Shown one piece after another: positions 25,963 to 38,106 of a stretch of 64,000 bases of DNA. Below the pieces are notes generated by a model. It was not told where the DNA came from. It searched no databases and saw only the letters and a list, made by a program, of their open reading frames with translations. The DNA lies in contig JAGGNK010006448.1 of the NCBI GenBank assembly GCA_017590115.1, forward strand, positions 15,315,860-15,379,859, given 5' to 3'. A program made the position numbers and the translations under genes. Within the stretch, counting starts at the first letter, position 1, and every line of letters starts with the position of its first letter. The DNA is from Montifringilla adamsi. Taxonomy: Eukaryota; Chordata; Aves; Passeriformes; Passeridae.

Positions 25963-27050
25963 TAGAATCATAGAATGGTTTGTATTGGAAAACACCTTCC
26001 AAGATAATCTGTTTCAACTACCCCACTATTGGGAAGGACCTCTTGCACTCTATCAGGGTGCCCAAAGTCATGTCCATTCAGCCCCTGAGCAGTCCCAATG
26101 ACAGAGTAGGAACATGTTCTCTGGGCGCCCTGTCTCATCACCCTTGTAAAGACTTTCCTTCTTATGTTCAATCTAAATCTATTCTCTTTCACTTTCAAAC
26201 AATTTCCCCTTGCACAGGTCCTCGAAAAAAAAGTGCTTTTCTGTCTTTCTTATAAGCCCCCTCTAAGTGTTGCGAAGCACCAATAAGGCTTTCCCAGCTC
26301 TTTTTCTTCTCCTGTCTGAACAACCCTAATTCTCTCATACTTTTTTTATAGGAGAGGTATTCCAAAACTCTACTTCCATTGTTGTCCTTTGGACCCACTC
26401 TAACAGACATATATCTTTCTTCAGAGTTGAATGCAAGACCAAAGGTGGGGTGTCACAAGAACAGAGTAGAAGGGAAAAATTACTTTCTCCATACTGCTGG
26501 CAACACTTTGTGTTATGCAGCTTGTGTTATGATTGAATTTCTGGACGGCAAGAACACATTGCTGACTCGTGTCCAGTTTTTCATTCATGAGTAGCTCCAA
26601 GTTCTTCTGTACAGGACTGTTATCAATCCACTCATCCCACAGTCTGTATCGATCTCCCTCAACTGAATTGACTGAATCACTCAGCTTGGTGTCACATGCA
26701 AACTTGCTGGAGGTGCACTCTGTCCCACTGTTATATCATTGATGAAGATATTAAATAGTATTTGTCCGAGCACAGACTTCTTAGGACACCACTGGTTTCT
26801 GCTTTCCCCTCTGGACATCCAGCCATCGAGCATAACATTTGATACAATTGTACAGCCAGTACTTTATCCATCAAAATCCTGTCTCTTCAATTGAGCAGCA
26901 AGAAAGTTTTAGAGGATAATTTCAAAGGCCTTATGGAAGTCCAGGTAAATGACATCCATAACTCTTCCTTGTCAACTGATACAGTCATTCCATCATAGAA
27001 TGCCACTAGATTAATCAGGCATGTTTTACCCTGAAGTTGTGTTTGCCATC
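25963..27050 (-). mobile_element. CR1 LINE copy, about 1.1 kb, minus strand, with preserved 3' tail
   Basis: On the plus strand it opens with the inverted CR1 tail (TCATAGAATCATAGAATGG, i.e. ATTCTATGA repeats on the minus strand). It continues through the 3' UTR (CACCTTCCAAGATAATCTG) into the ORF2 segment around 26915-27000, where AAGGCCTTATGGAAGTCCAG and GACATCCATAACTCTTCC match the inverted reverse-transcriptase region. It is the longest CR1 copy in the window. It carries many frame-breaking changes, so it is not active. It lies between two plus-strand CR1 segments, which suggests it inserted into an older CR1. Confidence 0.88.
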
Positions 27051-27064
27051 TCTAAACAAGTCCC

Positions 27065-27297
27065 TGCTGGGATTTTTTTGTAGATGAATATCAGAAAACA
27101 TTTTTTTAATAAGACTGCAACTGGGCACCAATACAGACTGGGATGTTGTGCAGTCTCAGTTCTTAGAGATATTATTCAAAAGCCATCTGGAAATGATCCT
27201 GGGAAAGAGAGTCTAGGTAGCTCTACTTGCATAGAGAGGTTAAACCTGATGACTCCCAAAAATCCCTTCCAGCTTCAGCTATCCTGTGATTCTGTGA
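27065..27297 (+). mobile_element. CR1 LINE 3' UTR fragment, plus strand
   Basis: Matches the end of CR1 in the forward direction: GGATGTTGTGCAGTCTCAG, TTAGAGATATTATTCAAAAG, CCATCTGGAAATGATCCTGG, TCCCTTCCAGCTTCAGC and the tail CCTGTGATTCTGTGA. It may be the other half of the plus-strand copy at 25265-25962, split by the minus-strand element. About 0.8-1 kb of CR1 between the two halves would then be missing, so two independent insertions are also possible. Confidence 0.85.
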
Positions 27298-28999
27298 GGT
27301 TAAGACCTCACAATATCAGTTATGATTTATTGCGAAGGCAAGGAGGGTGAGAGAAAGGATATATAATTCAGGCTTACCTGAAAGGAAGGTCTAGATACAA
27401 CAAAAAAAAGTATTAAAAAGGTTGATGAATTTTAAAAAAATGTGTGCTTTTCTTTCATATCAAAATTTTCTTTCTCCAAAGATTGCTTTCATAACCTGAC
27501 CTATAAAATTGAAAATACCTGTAAATGTCACAGTAAAAACATCAATTTCCTTCAATATTAGATTTTAAATAAATTTTCTATATCTTACTTAAATGACTGG
27601 CAAGGCAGATCAGGTGACTTGCTTTATGCTTTCCCTTCTCTTGTACTAGGTGTTGGGGTTTTATCAATTTTTCTTCTGCATTGTTAGGCTGCTTTATCCT
27701 AGGACTTTAAAGGCTTTTATTAAGTGACTAAATAGTTTAGTTTTTTCCTGCATGTTAGCCTTATCACCACTCTAATGAAAATCATGCAACAGCAGGTGAA
27801 GGTGCTGTAAAAAGGAGCACAGTGTGAACAGACTACCTCACACTGCTCCAGCTACACATCTTTTATTGCTCTTTATAACAACTGAAAGGATAGACTTTGG
27901 GAGGTCAAACACACATTGATTTGGTCTGATAATTGTGATCGTATGTTGGCTAGGGTGTGATATTTTTTAAACAGAAAGATATGAAATGCACCTCACCTTA
28001 GAAAATTGCTGCAGGTGGGTGAAAACATGTACTTTCAGAATCACATGAAGTGAGCTCATAAATCAGGTAGTCAGGTGGCTGTGTGCATATTTCCTGGAGT
28101 ATTCACATAAAAAGTCTGTTGCTTCATCTCAAGGGCTATTTATTAAGCTTAGTACTGTGTTGTGATTGTTATGATGCCTGTTATGGTGAAGTCAATGTGT
28201 GTAGGAATGCTCACATCAGAGTGGAAGACTTTCTGAAAACTCAAGCTTTTCCATCATAACTGAAGCCTCTTAGAATTTGTATGGGGCTGCAAAGTCGAGT
28301 GAGGAGGACAATGTGATATTAATTCTGTAAGAATATAAGATAGTTTATTAACAGCATTTACATTCATAAAATTGTAGTTTGAATGAGCAGGTTTTGACAC
28401 TGCAAAATATGCCTTTTTTATCCTTCATGTTCGTGGGAAAGCAAAATCATGGGGCATCCCATGATGCCTCACAGAGTGTAGTCTCATTTAAGCAACAGGA
28501 AGGTGGACCTTAACACATCTCACTTCTCCATCTGTTCATATCTAAAGCCACACATTTTACATTATTAAGTTTTTCATCTCCTATATCAATTAACCAGATC
28601 ACACATCATTGTATGCATCTTTGTCATTGTCTTACCTGCTGTGTTTTCTAATAGTGATCACAGTTATGATTTTGGACTGGCTTGGTGACAGGACCTCCCA
28701 AGTCTGCCTGTGTTAGTGAATTACTAATGTTTTCTTTGGGTGAAGATTGCCTGATGTCAATAGTTAGTTGTCTGGTATACACTAAGGTAATCAATCATTG
28801 GTGTGCTCAAGACTTCCTCTCACCCACCAGAACTCCAAGGAGAGCATCCTAGAACAAATGGAATACAGATTCCCTTTAACTGGTAGTGTTCTACACATGT
28901 ACAGAGCTTTTTCAGCCATGGCAAGCAGATGTCAGACAGCTGGAAAAAAAACAACCTGTTTTTTAACACCTGATATGTGGCAGATGCTTCATGTCAGGG
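27298..28999. other. AT-rich non-coding sequence, nothing recognised
   Basis: The 88-codon frame at 28798-29064 (plus) has no recognised motif. Nothing else is supported. Confidence 0.55.
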
Positions 29000-29580
29000 A
29001 AGAGTCAAAACGCAGCTTCTCCAAAAAGGGTGAGAAGCTGAAGGTTGAAATGAGCTGTTCCTAATTTAAGCAGGACAATGGCTTCACCCTCACAGTGCAC
29101 TTTTTCACAGAACCTGAACAGAGAAGCAGTGTCAAGATGATGAGTGATACCAACAGGCCCCACCAAGGGCCCACAACAAGCAGACAAAGGCAAGGGGATC
29201 CAGGTCATGCAGGGCTATCAAAAAAGTCAGAAGAAGCCAGGGATGATGCTGGATGCTGACCTGCCTATGGTGTGGTCCAGACCTTGCCTGGGTGTCCTAG
29301 TCTGAGTTGTCGTAGTGCTCCTGAGCCATGGACAAAGAGCCCAGGCAGGGCTGGGCAGGGTCATTAGGGTTCATGGGTATATTCAGAGTGCCATACCAAG
29401 TATTCATAATTGGCATTAAGCTCATTCCTGATAAATATCTACCTGATGTGGCTGAGAGCCATGACAAATCATACCCCAGTCCCTCTGTCTTTGTGTGACC
29501 CAAGTCACTAAACATATATTCAAATACTGAAGCAGGAATTATTGTAGGCATAGTCTGTTTTCTACCAGCCATACAAGACC
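29000..29580. other. Unassigned GC-richer block with a 91-codon minus-strand frame
   Basis: The block is clearly richer in G and C than its surroundings, for example near 29150-29360. The minus-strand frame at 29297-29572 (91 codons) begins at an ATG but shows no signal peptide, domain or family motif that I know, and no convincing splice sites border it. The composition resembles that of decayed bird LTRs elsewhere in the window, but I could not align it with any of them. Transposon remnant and non-coding exon are both possible. Confidence 0.25.
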
Positions 29581-31819
29581 TAAAATGCCTGAGAAAGAAT
29601 TGGAACTTGTTGCGAACTTATGACAAATTATAACTAATAACTTTTACAAATATGCATACTCAAGCACTATTGCCTTAAGCCACTAAATATTTTTCGTAGT
29701 CTTACATAGATTCTTAGAGTATTATGTTAGATTAAGAGCAAAGTAAGCAAAAGTTTTAAATTAGCTTATTTTTTAAAAATCCTAGTCTATTTTTATTACC
29801 TCTGTCATCATGTAGAAAATGATAGCTATAAAAGAAGTATATAATAGAAATAATTTATCCTTTTTTTTAAACTTAGTTGTTTTGCTTTGTTTTGTACAGC
29901 CAACTAGTGACACATTAGAGACAATATTGATGGTTGATGACACTCTAATTTGACTGTTACTACATGAGTAACAGCAATATTCTCTCATGTATATAAGGAT
30001 TGCAGTATCTACCTGCAGCTCTGTTTTAATAAGTTAGCCATGTAAGAAAAACTCTAATACAGACATGGTTTCAGCTAACATAACAAGCCTTGCTTTCACA
30101 ATCCAACATTTTCTTGAACAAATTCCTTTGACATTAAATGACTCTTCCTATTTCTTCATCACATATGACCTTGTCTAAGGAAATTATTATAAAGGAGTCC
30201 TGAGACCTAAAGTTTTGGGAAGAAAGTAGTGGGTAGAACCCTCATAAGAAGGTTCTTATGAACTTGTCATAAGAACACCCAGTCAATGCAGCAATTTGTG
30301 ACTAATTTTGATGGTGGATCTTACACAGTCTGCATAAAAAACCAAAAGCATTCTGAAATAAATGGACTCATGGATTCAGCAGGAGTGCAAGTTTGCTATT
30401 TATCTTTTAACCATTAGGTAAATGGCATTATTATTATGTCTATGATGATTTCAGTGAGATCATTTACATCTCATCTTCTTGTTAGTTATCTAGCAGCATG
30501 CATAATAGCACTGTCTAGGTGTCTCAAAAAGAGAATCGACAAAGCCATCAAAGTAGTCTATGTTTTTCAGGGTTCATAATCTGCAAAAACCTGTTTGCCG
30601 TAAGTATTTACTGAACAGATGTCCACTCAATAGTTGCAGAGGACTATTCATTTCAGACGGCCTTCAAACAGGCTGGATGTGATGTCAGTGGAGGTACCTG
30701 ACACCAATGAAAGCACTGAGTAAAAACCTCCATTGCTTCATACCTTATTGTTGTCAGGTATATAAACTTTTTTTTGTTATTACACTCAGGTAAATTATAT
30801 CATGTCATCTAGAAAGGCTGCTGACAAGGCATGAATTCTGTAGCCAACTCACATGAGAAGTCTAGGGAATCTGAAGAAGAAGAGGAGAGAGAAAGTAAAC
30901 AGATTCCATTGAAGGCCAAAGCCTTCTTCAAAGTCATATACTTCTTAAATATACATAGTCTGAATAGTGAACGCATGGTACTTGAGGAAAGACAGGGATT
31001 TCTCAACAAGCTTAGCTGAGATTAAGTGCAGTCTTGCTTCCCAGCATTGGAGGAGAGGCCACTCTTGCTTTCTGGAGCCATCTGGAACTTCTCAAATACC
31101 ATACAGTTTAAATGAAAGCAGAGGTCTTCTGCAGCTCATCATTTTGGGGCAGATTCCTTAGAGGAAGATAGGCAGTATAGCAATAAATCATATCGTGCTT
31201 TAGAACTTAGAATCACCTGAGAACTGAAAAGTGTTTCAACAGGTGTGTTTAGACCAACATAAGCAAAACAGGGCCACTGTCACCTCTCTCAGTTTGAAAT
31301 CTAAAATAAAAATTATATGGAAGGTGGCATTCCACAGCTACAATGTACTTCTCCCCAGAGTCAGAATTGTCTCACAATGCTTAAGTTTTTACAGATTTGA
31401 AGAGTGAGTGCCTTTGGGCATAACTGACCTCATAAATCTGGAATTGTTGAGTACTTGCTGGAAAACAGTCCACTTGGAACTTTGCAAGTGATCAACGTCC
31501 ATGTACTGGTTTCCAAGTACTCCAGGGACGGATCTGTCCTGTAGTGCATTTCCTGAAAGATTTGAGGGAAGAAACAAGGATAAAAAACCAATTTGACTTT
31601 GTCTCTTACTTGCTTGTTACCTCACAGACAGAATTGCAGCCAGTAGTTGAATAATAATCCTGCGTACACTGAAACCTGGGTGCGAGCATATTCATATGGG
31701 ATTGAGCCCATAAAGTCCTAATGCTCATAAATAAAGTGCTTAAGAGACAAGAGCGCAGAAATGCCCTTGCCGTACTGTCAAAGGTCAGAACAGTAAATTT
31801 TCATATTTCTACTTCCTAG
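29581..31819. other. AT-rich non-coding sequence
   Basis: A small cluster of inverted copies lies at 30242-30276 (listed separately). The frames at 30831-31019 and 30809-31009 overlap on opposite strands and show no motif. Confidence 0.6.
30242..30276. repeat. Alternating inverted repeat of a 10-base word
   Basis: TCATAAGAA (30242-30250), GTTCTTATGA (30252-30261) and TCATAAGAAC (30267-30276) are perfect alternating inverted copies separated by 1 and 5 bases. This pattern is typical of a local template-switch event. Confidence 0.85.
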
Positions 31820-32320
31820 CTGCATCCAATTCCTCAGCATGGGAAGGACATCGACCTGTTGAAGCAGGTTCAGAGGAGGTGACCATGATAATTACAGGGA
31901 TGGAGCACCTCTCCTATGAGGAAAAGCAGGGAGAATTGGTTTGTTCAGCTTGGAGAAGAGAAGGTTTCAGATAGACCTAATTGCGACCTTCCAGTAACTA
32001 AAGGCAGCCTACAAGAAAAATGGAGAGACTATTTACAAGACATGTAATGACAGGATGTGGGGAAATGGTTTCAAACTGAGAGAGGGTATTTTTAGATCAG
32101 TTATCAGGAAGAAATTCTTTAGTTTGAGGTTAATTAGGCACTGGAACGGGTTGCTCGGGGAAGCTGTGGATGCTGCATAAATGGAAGTGTTCAAGGCTGG
32201 GTTGGATGTGATTCTACGCAGCCCAGTCTAGTGAAAGGTCTCCCTGCCCATGGCAGGGTGGTTTGAACTAGATGATCTTTTTGGTCCCTTCCAACCCAGG
32301 GCATTCTGTGATTCTGCTAA
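31820..32320 (+). mobile_element. CR1 LINE 3' fragment, plus strand, about 500 bases
   Basis: The DNA is a good match to the last 500 bases of CR1: GACATCGACCTGTTGAAGCA, GGAGCACCTCTCCTATGAGG, TTGTTCAGCTTGGAGAAGAG, GACCTTCCAGTAACTAAAGG, TTTCAAACTGAGAGAGGGTA, GGAAGAAATTCTTTAG, CACTGGAACGGGTTGCTC, CTCCCTGCCCATGGCAGGG, GAACTAGATGATCTTTTTGG, TCCCTTCCAACCCAGG and the tail ATTCTGTGATTCTG. It is the best-preserved CR1 in the window, so probably the youngest. The ORF2 part is frame-broken. Confidence 0.93.
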
Positions 32321-35300
32321 AGCTAAAAGATTTAAATCAACAATAAACATGACATCTCCACTGTGTTATGTACTTCCTGATAGAAACATAGATCTGTATT
32401 ACATATTCACGTGGAGTAGTAAGTCTGCTTTATAACATATTTGTTCGGAAACAACCTTCAAAAAATTAAATATATCATCTGTTTTTAAAAAGTGATTCTC
32501 AGTAGTGGAAGCCTGCAGAAATGAACACTTTTAGAGAAAATTTTAGCATAATTTACGAATATTTTCAGCAAATGCATCTTGCCTTTACAGATTTGGCATA
32601 CCTGAAAAGCAAGACTGTGACAGTTCAATGCATAAGCAATTATACTCTACTCTAGCAGTACTGAATGTTTTTCCAGGGGAGGAGGAAATAGTAAAAAAAA
32701 AAAAAAAAAAATCTCAGCATTTTAATAAATTTACTGGATTTTTTCCTGAGATCTTCAATATCACCTGTCAAAAAGCACAAGAACCAAGCATATAATTTTG
32801 TTTTCTGTAAAATGTACAGCTTTAGCTTGTAAATCCCTGATTTCTTACAACAAAGCAGACTCCAGAGGTAATTTGAATCCAAATAGATTTGCTTTTAGTT
32901 ACCTATCTGTTATGGAACTCTTAAAGCACCCTACAGCCTCTGAAAACAGCTGGTAGAGTAGCAGGCTTTCTGCATTCACAGGTCAGTTCTCATGTCTCCT
33001 GATTTCCTCTATGTTTTCACTCACCTTTCTACAAAGTTTATTCTATTTGGTACCAAAGCATGCACTTTCTGATTTCCAGATCTCAGCTATTACTACGCTA
33101 ATTCTCTATAGTCTAATGCTTGAACATAAAAATGTGCATGAGCAACCTTAAAAGTTCAAGTTTTACTTCATTTTTACGTAGACACAATTGGTTACACTTT
33201 TAGTAAGAAAAATTGACAGAGAAAATTTAAAGCACCATTAAGCATGTAAACATCAGCAATTTTACCTGAATGCAAAATGCATTCTTGTAATTTTTTCCCC
33301 ATTCTTCATCTCTCCCACTCAAAGTAATTAGATAAAGCCTTTCCATTTCTGAAGTTTCAATGGCACTATGTTTTTTAGCCCTTGTATTAAAAACAAGGGT
33401 TTTTTAATTCATTGGTTGTTTTTATTCTTCTTTCTTTGCCCATTAAATCACTGCTTTCTCATGGCTAGAGTATATCAAGTTGAGTCAAGATCAAGCAGAG
33501 CTGTAATAATCCCCATTACACAAGCAGCAGTCTGAGGCTGAAACTACTTTTGCATGATATCTGGGTTACTTTCACATATTTCTCTACTTTCACTGTGGCT
33601 TTTAGTAGCATAAAGCTTCTAGATAAGTGAATTGCACTGATTACCACACTTTGGAGTCTTGGAATGCTGTTTTCAAGCACCATTGCAGTCTAGTGTAAAA
33701 TGACCACCACTAAAAAAATATGGAAACAATATTTAGGTTTTTAGGTTTAGGTTTAGCTCTCTCTTCTTCATTCATGATCATCAGATTTATTTACAGATAT
33801 TTTAAAAAATTGTGTGTTTGTTGGGTTTTGTGTTCTCTTCTAACACAGTCCAACAAGATTTCTGATGTTATTGTCATCCTGTGATAGAAAAAAAATCACA
33901 GTAGCCTTTGCCTTAATACCTACATAGCTCCCAACTCTATTCAAATATGAATTATGAATTCTAAGCTCTAATATTTTAAATTGAAATCAAAACTGTTCCA
34001 TTAAGTTCATTCATAGGTATTTCAAAACAGAGAAAATAACCAGCAAATATTTTATTGTATACAATTGTGCTATTTTTTTCCCATGAATTTTTAAATTATT
34101 TTTTTCATAACAATCTTCATTTATCTTATTTGGCCATTACATAGTATTACTAGTATTTTTGTAGCAGTCCTGCTTGTAGTATTAATTTTCAGTGTTTCCA
34201 TAACAAATACAATCTTCTATAAAGAAGGGGTGTGCCAGAAATTTCTTACTAATAAAGGTTTAGTAGGTACATATAAGCATTACAAAGCAACTTTTTTTCT
34301 CACATTGCAGTTCAGTCCATTTCAGTTAATTGTATAATGCTGGAAAAGAACTTTTGTTGTCTTCCTTTTCTGACACTGTTTTCCACACAGAATTGTTTTG
34401 CTAAAATGTCTCCACTATAAAATCTTGAGGTTTTTTATTTCACATACTTTAATAGAGAGTAATGAATAAACTTCATTTTCAATAAGTAGAAGGTATTGTT
34501 GCATGATTTGTTATATCCTATTACCATTTCATTTCCAGCCAGCAGAAGTTGTGTTTTTTAAACCATCTCTATGCATGCTCATGGAGAGAGTATCTAGATA
34601 CTATGTTATGTGAATGATCTGGAAATTATTCATATCAAATGAAATATTAATCTGTGCTATGTGAATTTCGTACAGTGCAAGTTTTAATCTTGAACTTTTT
34701 TCTACAAGAGTATATGTAATTTCTATATAAATAAAATAATTATTCTGAGAAAAACACGAGGCAAATTCATAGGCAAATCCTCCTCAAGATGTTATTTGGA
34801 AATGGAAAATGTAAAAGTTAAATATCATGTGTCTCACATTCATCATCTTGAATATAATAGAAGGCAAAACTTCTTCAAATATGAAAGATCAAATACTCTG
34901 TTATAAAGGAAGATTTAAATCTTTGAAAGTAAATTAACACTCTTCAAGGAAAGACCAATTCCTTGAGAAGAATTCTTGCAGATTGGACATTTTCAACTGT
35001 AAATAGTAAGACTTTTTAACAATTTAAGTTTTCCTGAATATCTTTGAATGTGAAGAGATGGGTAGACTTCATACCAGCAATACCTTTCCAGATTAATGAG
35101 CTAGTCAGTTTAAATCTTTATACTGTGAGTGGTTAACTTGGCTATAAGCAGTATTCCATTCTCAGCATTCCTGAAAGAAATCATTATGGGACTTGTAATA
35201 GCATAGAGAACTTTCATATTTTTCACGTGACAGAATTAGTAATTCCTTGGGTTTACATTACCCATCTAGAGATAATTTGAAAAGGTTTCCACTTCTCAAA

Positions 35301-36640
35301 AAGTACCTGAAGCTGCACATAAAATAATGGAAATATTAAAACCACTGAAAACTGAAAAATGCAGGCTATAATAGACATTCTGGACTCTCAGGAATATCTT
35401 AGGCTCATAAAATTTATTTATTTATTTAACATAACATGTTAAATTACTAAAGCTTGAAGTCTCTCCCTTAATCCTTTTTTACATCAGAGAAGGAAAACAA
35501 AACAAATAAAGAAAAATTTTAGTCAGATAGTGTGGCTGTAATACACATTATTGGAATTCTTTACTAAGCTCCTGTTATTCTTTCTCTAAGTACCTTTTTA
35601 CTATAGTTGTGAGTCATTTGCCCCTGTAGGCTTGTGGTATTTAGGTCCCATGCTAACTGCTGCTCATTCATGAGGTTTTCATTGAAGACAGAGCTTAGGG
35701 AAAAAAAGACTTCTAAAAGGCACCACTGAGCCACAGGGAAATTCAAACTGCTCTTCATGCTGGACTAACAGAGCTGCTGCAATCAAAGGATAAAGTTCAA
35801 TGATAATTTCAATGCAGTTTCCTTCAGAATGGGATTTATTCTCCTTTGTTTAGTAGTGAGTTGTTTTCTGTTATTTTTCCTAAACCAGATTGCTGTAGAT
35901 GGGATTTGAGAAACTCAGGGTTTTGCTGTAAAGAGAAAGTAACAACTTCAATAAAATGAAATTGGAAAGAATGCTTTCCAGATATGTTGCTTTCCATCTT
36001 GAGGTCTCAAAGGGAAACACTAGGCTATAAGTTGAACTGATTCCTACAACAATCTTGATAAGCAGACACTATCCCATTTTATATACAAGAGGATTAAAAA
36101 CAAATTCCTGTATAAACCATCCTAAGTTATGTTTTCTACAGTCACATTCTCCTCCAGCTCTACCTGGCAACACCTCCAGCTCTACTTGACACATTTGCTT
36201 GTGCCTTAACCAGATACATGTCAGACACTAAATCGGCTGGTTCACAGAGACACAGACAGAAAGCAAATCACTTTTTTATAGACTCAATTTACAGGGCAGA
36301 TTGTTTCATCCAGTTTGGATCCACAAACCTTCTCCTTCTATGTCTGGGCCAGAGGAGTTGCATGAATTACCCAAATCCAGGCTACAATTCTGTTATTGGC
36401 CTCAGAGATGTTGTCATGCCTGTACACTTCCTGGGTTTGAAACAATGTTGGCCGCACAAAGGTGTGCTTCCACCCAGTTTTCAGCCTTGTATGTTTTAAA
36501 TTTTCACTAAAACTGACATTTTTAAGCCTCTTAGTGGATGGGATTTAACGCAACTAGAAATTACCTGTAAGGAATAACAAGTGAGATCTTGATTTCAGAT
36601 CAAGGAAAACAGAGGGAGGGGAAAATGAGGTTCCTCCATA
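32321..36640. other. AT-rich non-coding sequence, nothing recognised
   Basis: A TTTAGG-like trio near 33738 is too short to be telomeric. The overlapping frames at 36218-36510 (69 and 93 codons) are in different phases of the same strand and show no motif. A short A-run lies near 32694-32710. Confidence 0.6.
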
Positions 36641-36649
36641 TTTTTTCTG

Positions 36650-36792
36650 TGTCATTTTTGAGGAGGTGGTTGTTTTGGGCTGTTTGTTTTTGGTTTGTTT
36701 TTAGTATTGTATGAGATTTTGGTTTTTTGATATTTTGGGTTTGGTGGGCTTTTTTTTGGTGTTTTGTTTTGTTTTGTTTTGTTTTGTTTTTA
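36650..36792. repeat. G/T-rich simple sequence ending in a GTTTT pentamer run
   Basis: A loose tract of TTTGG, GGTTT and TTGTTTTT words passes into a run of GTTTT units at about 36764-36790. Similar G/T-rich tracts occur near 44950, 47865 and 62870. Confidence 0.85.
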
Positions 36793-38106
36793 CATTTAAG
36801 CTAGCTTAAAGTAGTTCAGGTCCCAGGACCAGGACTCTCAATTTTGCTCCTGAATTGAGACTAAGGGTACAACAGACAATCAAATATAGTCTTTCAGTGT
36901 TAAAGAAGCACATTTATCTGTCATGACAGATATGCATCTTATCTACATGCACATTAAGTTTTTCTGTGACTTTCATGCCTAATTTTAGATCACCAATTTA
37001 GACTGGGGCTGAATAGCAGTAAAATATCTTCCATATGACAACAGGCTATTACCACCTGCCAGGAACACTCTGTCAACCCTGGAGCTCTTCCGTCTTAACA
37101 GTCCAGTATTCTCTGCTTCAGCAAAAGTTAAATAAAGGAAACGCTTGCTAGTCTCAGAATGAATATAAGGCATTCAGGAGAAAACAACCTAGTAATAAAT
37201 TTTCTCCTTCTTTGTTTTCAGGAATGAGGATGAATCCCTGTACTATGGAAATTTAGGATGACCACTGATTTTAATGAAGGAGGTACTTTCTGGAGCATAA
37301 CTGATCTAGGGGAAAAGCAGAGGATAAATATAAAGGCAAGTATTGCCTAAGAACATTAATATTTAGTAGATACTAAGAAGGTTTAGCATGCATCTGGAAA
37401 AATATTTACAATACTAATAAAGCAACTCAAAGGGTAAGGCATCAGTCTCTTTTGAAATATTTAAACCCACTGAACCCCTTTTTCTAGTTTCTTTGGTGCT
37501 CTCTATTTTAAATGCAAATGATATTGTATTAGCCTTCATCTTTTCTCTTTTAGTAACCACTTCAACCTCCTTTTATGCACATATGCTGACATGTGGTGAT
37601 AATTTTGAATTGTGGCAGAAGTTCTGTCAAGCTGAAGCTTCTTGTTCAGTGTAGTAGTTTTCATGATTCAGTTTTCTATTAACTCCAATTAAGGGAAAGT
37701 ATAATGACTGAGGAAGTGGCTCTGTCAAAAACTATATTGAAGGTTTGATCTCAAAACCATTTCAGTAAACATCTTCAGACCATGATGAGGAAGCATCCAA
37801 CAGATGTATAATAGCTAAAATTTCAGCCATATTCATATATTTTTCTCAGGTTTTTCTAAACAAGGAGCAATCTTGGAAAGATAAAAAAGCAACAAAATCA
37901 AATAAGGTTTTCTTTACCCGTTGATTTCAGAGCACTGATCTCTAACATGTGGCTCACTGACAACATACTGCTGCGAGTACTCTGATACAGCTTTCAGGAA
38001 TCTTACAGCGCTTCTGTGCTCCAGGCTGCTGGGCAATGCTGCCTGCAGTATATCTCTTGTATCCCACTGTTGTCTGCACTACCACAGAGAACTTAAAGCC
38101 ACAGTT
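36793..38106. other. AT-rich non-coding sequence, nothing recognised
   Basis: No supported feature lies between the G/T tract and the LTR. Confidence 0.55.

Noticed and set aside
30551..30600. Possible micro-exon between TTTTTCAG and GTAAGT near 30600
   Set aside because: About 29 bases with no supporting frame. Such pairs occur by chance in sequence of this length.
33735..33757. Telomere-like TTTAGG copies
   Set aside because: Only about three imperfect units, and the vertebrate telomere repeat is TTAGGG. Chance is the simplest reading.
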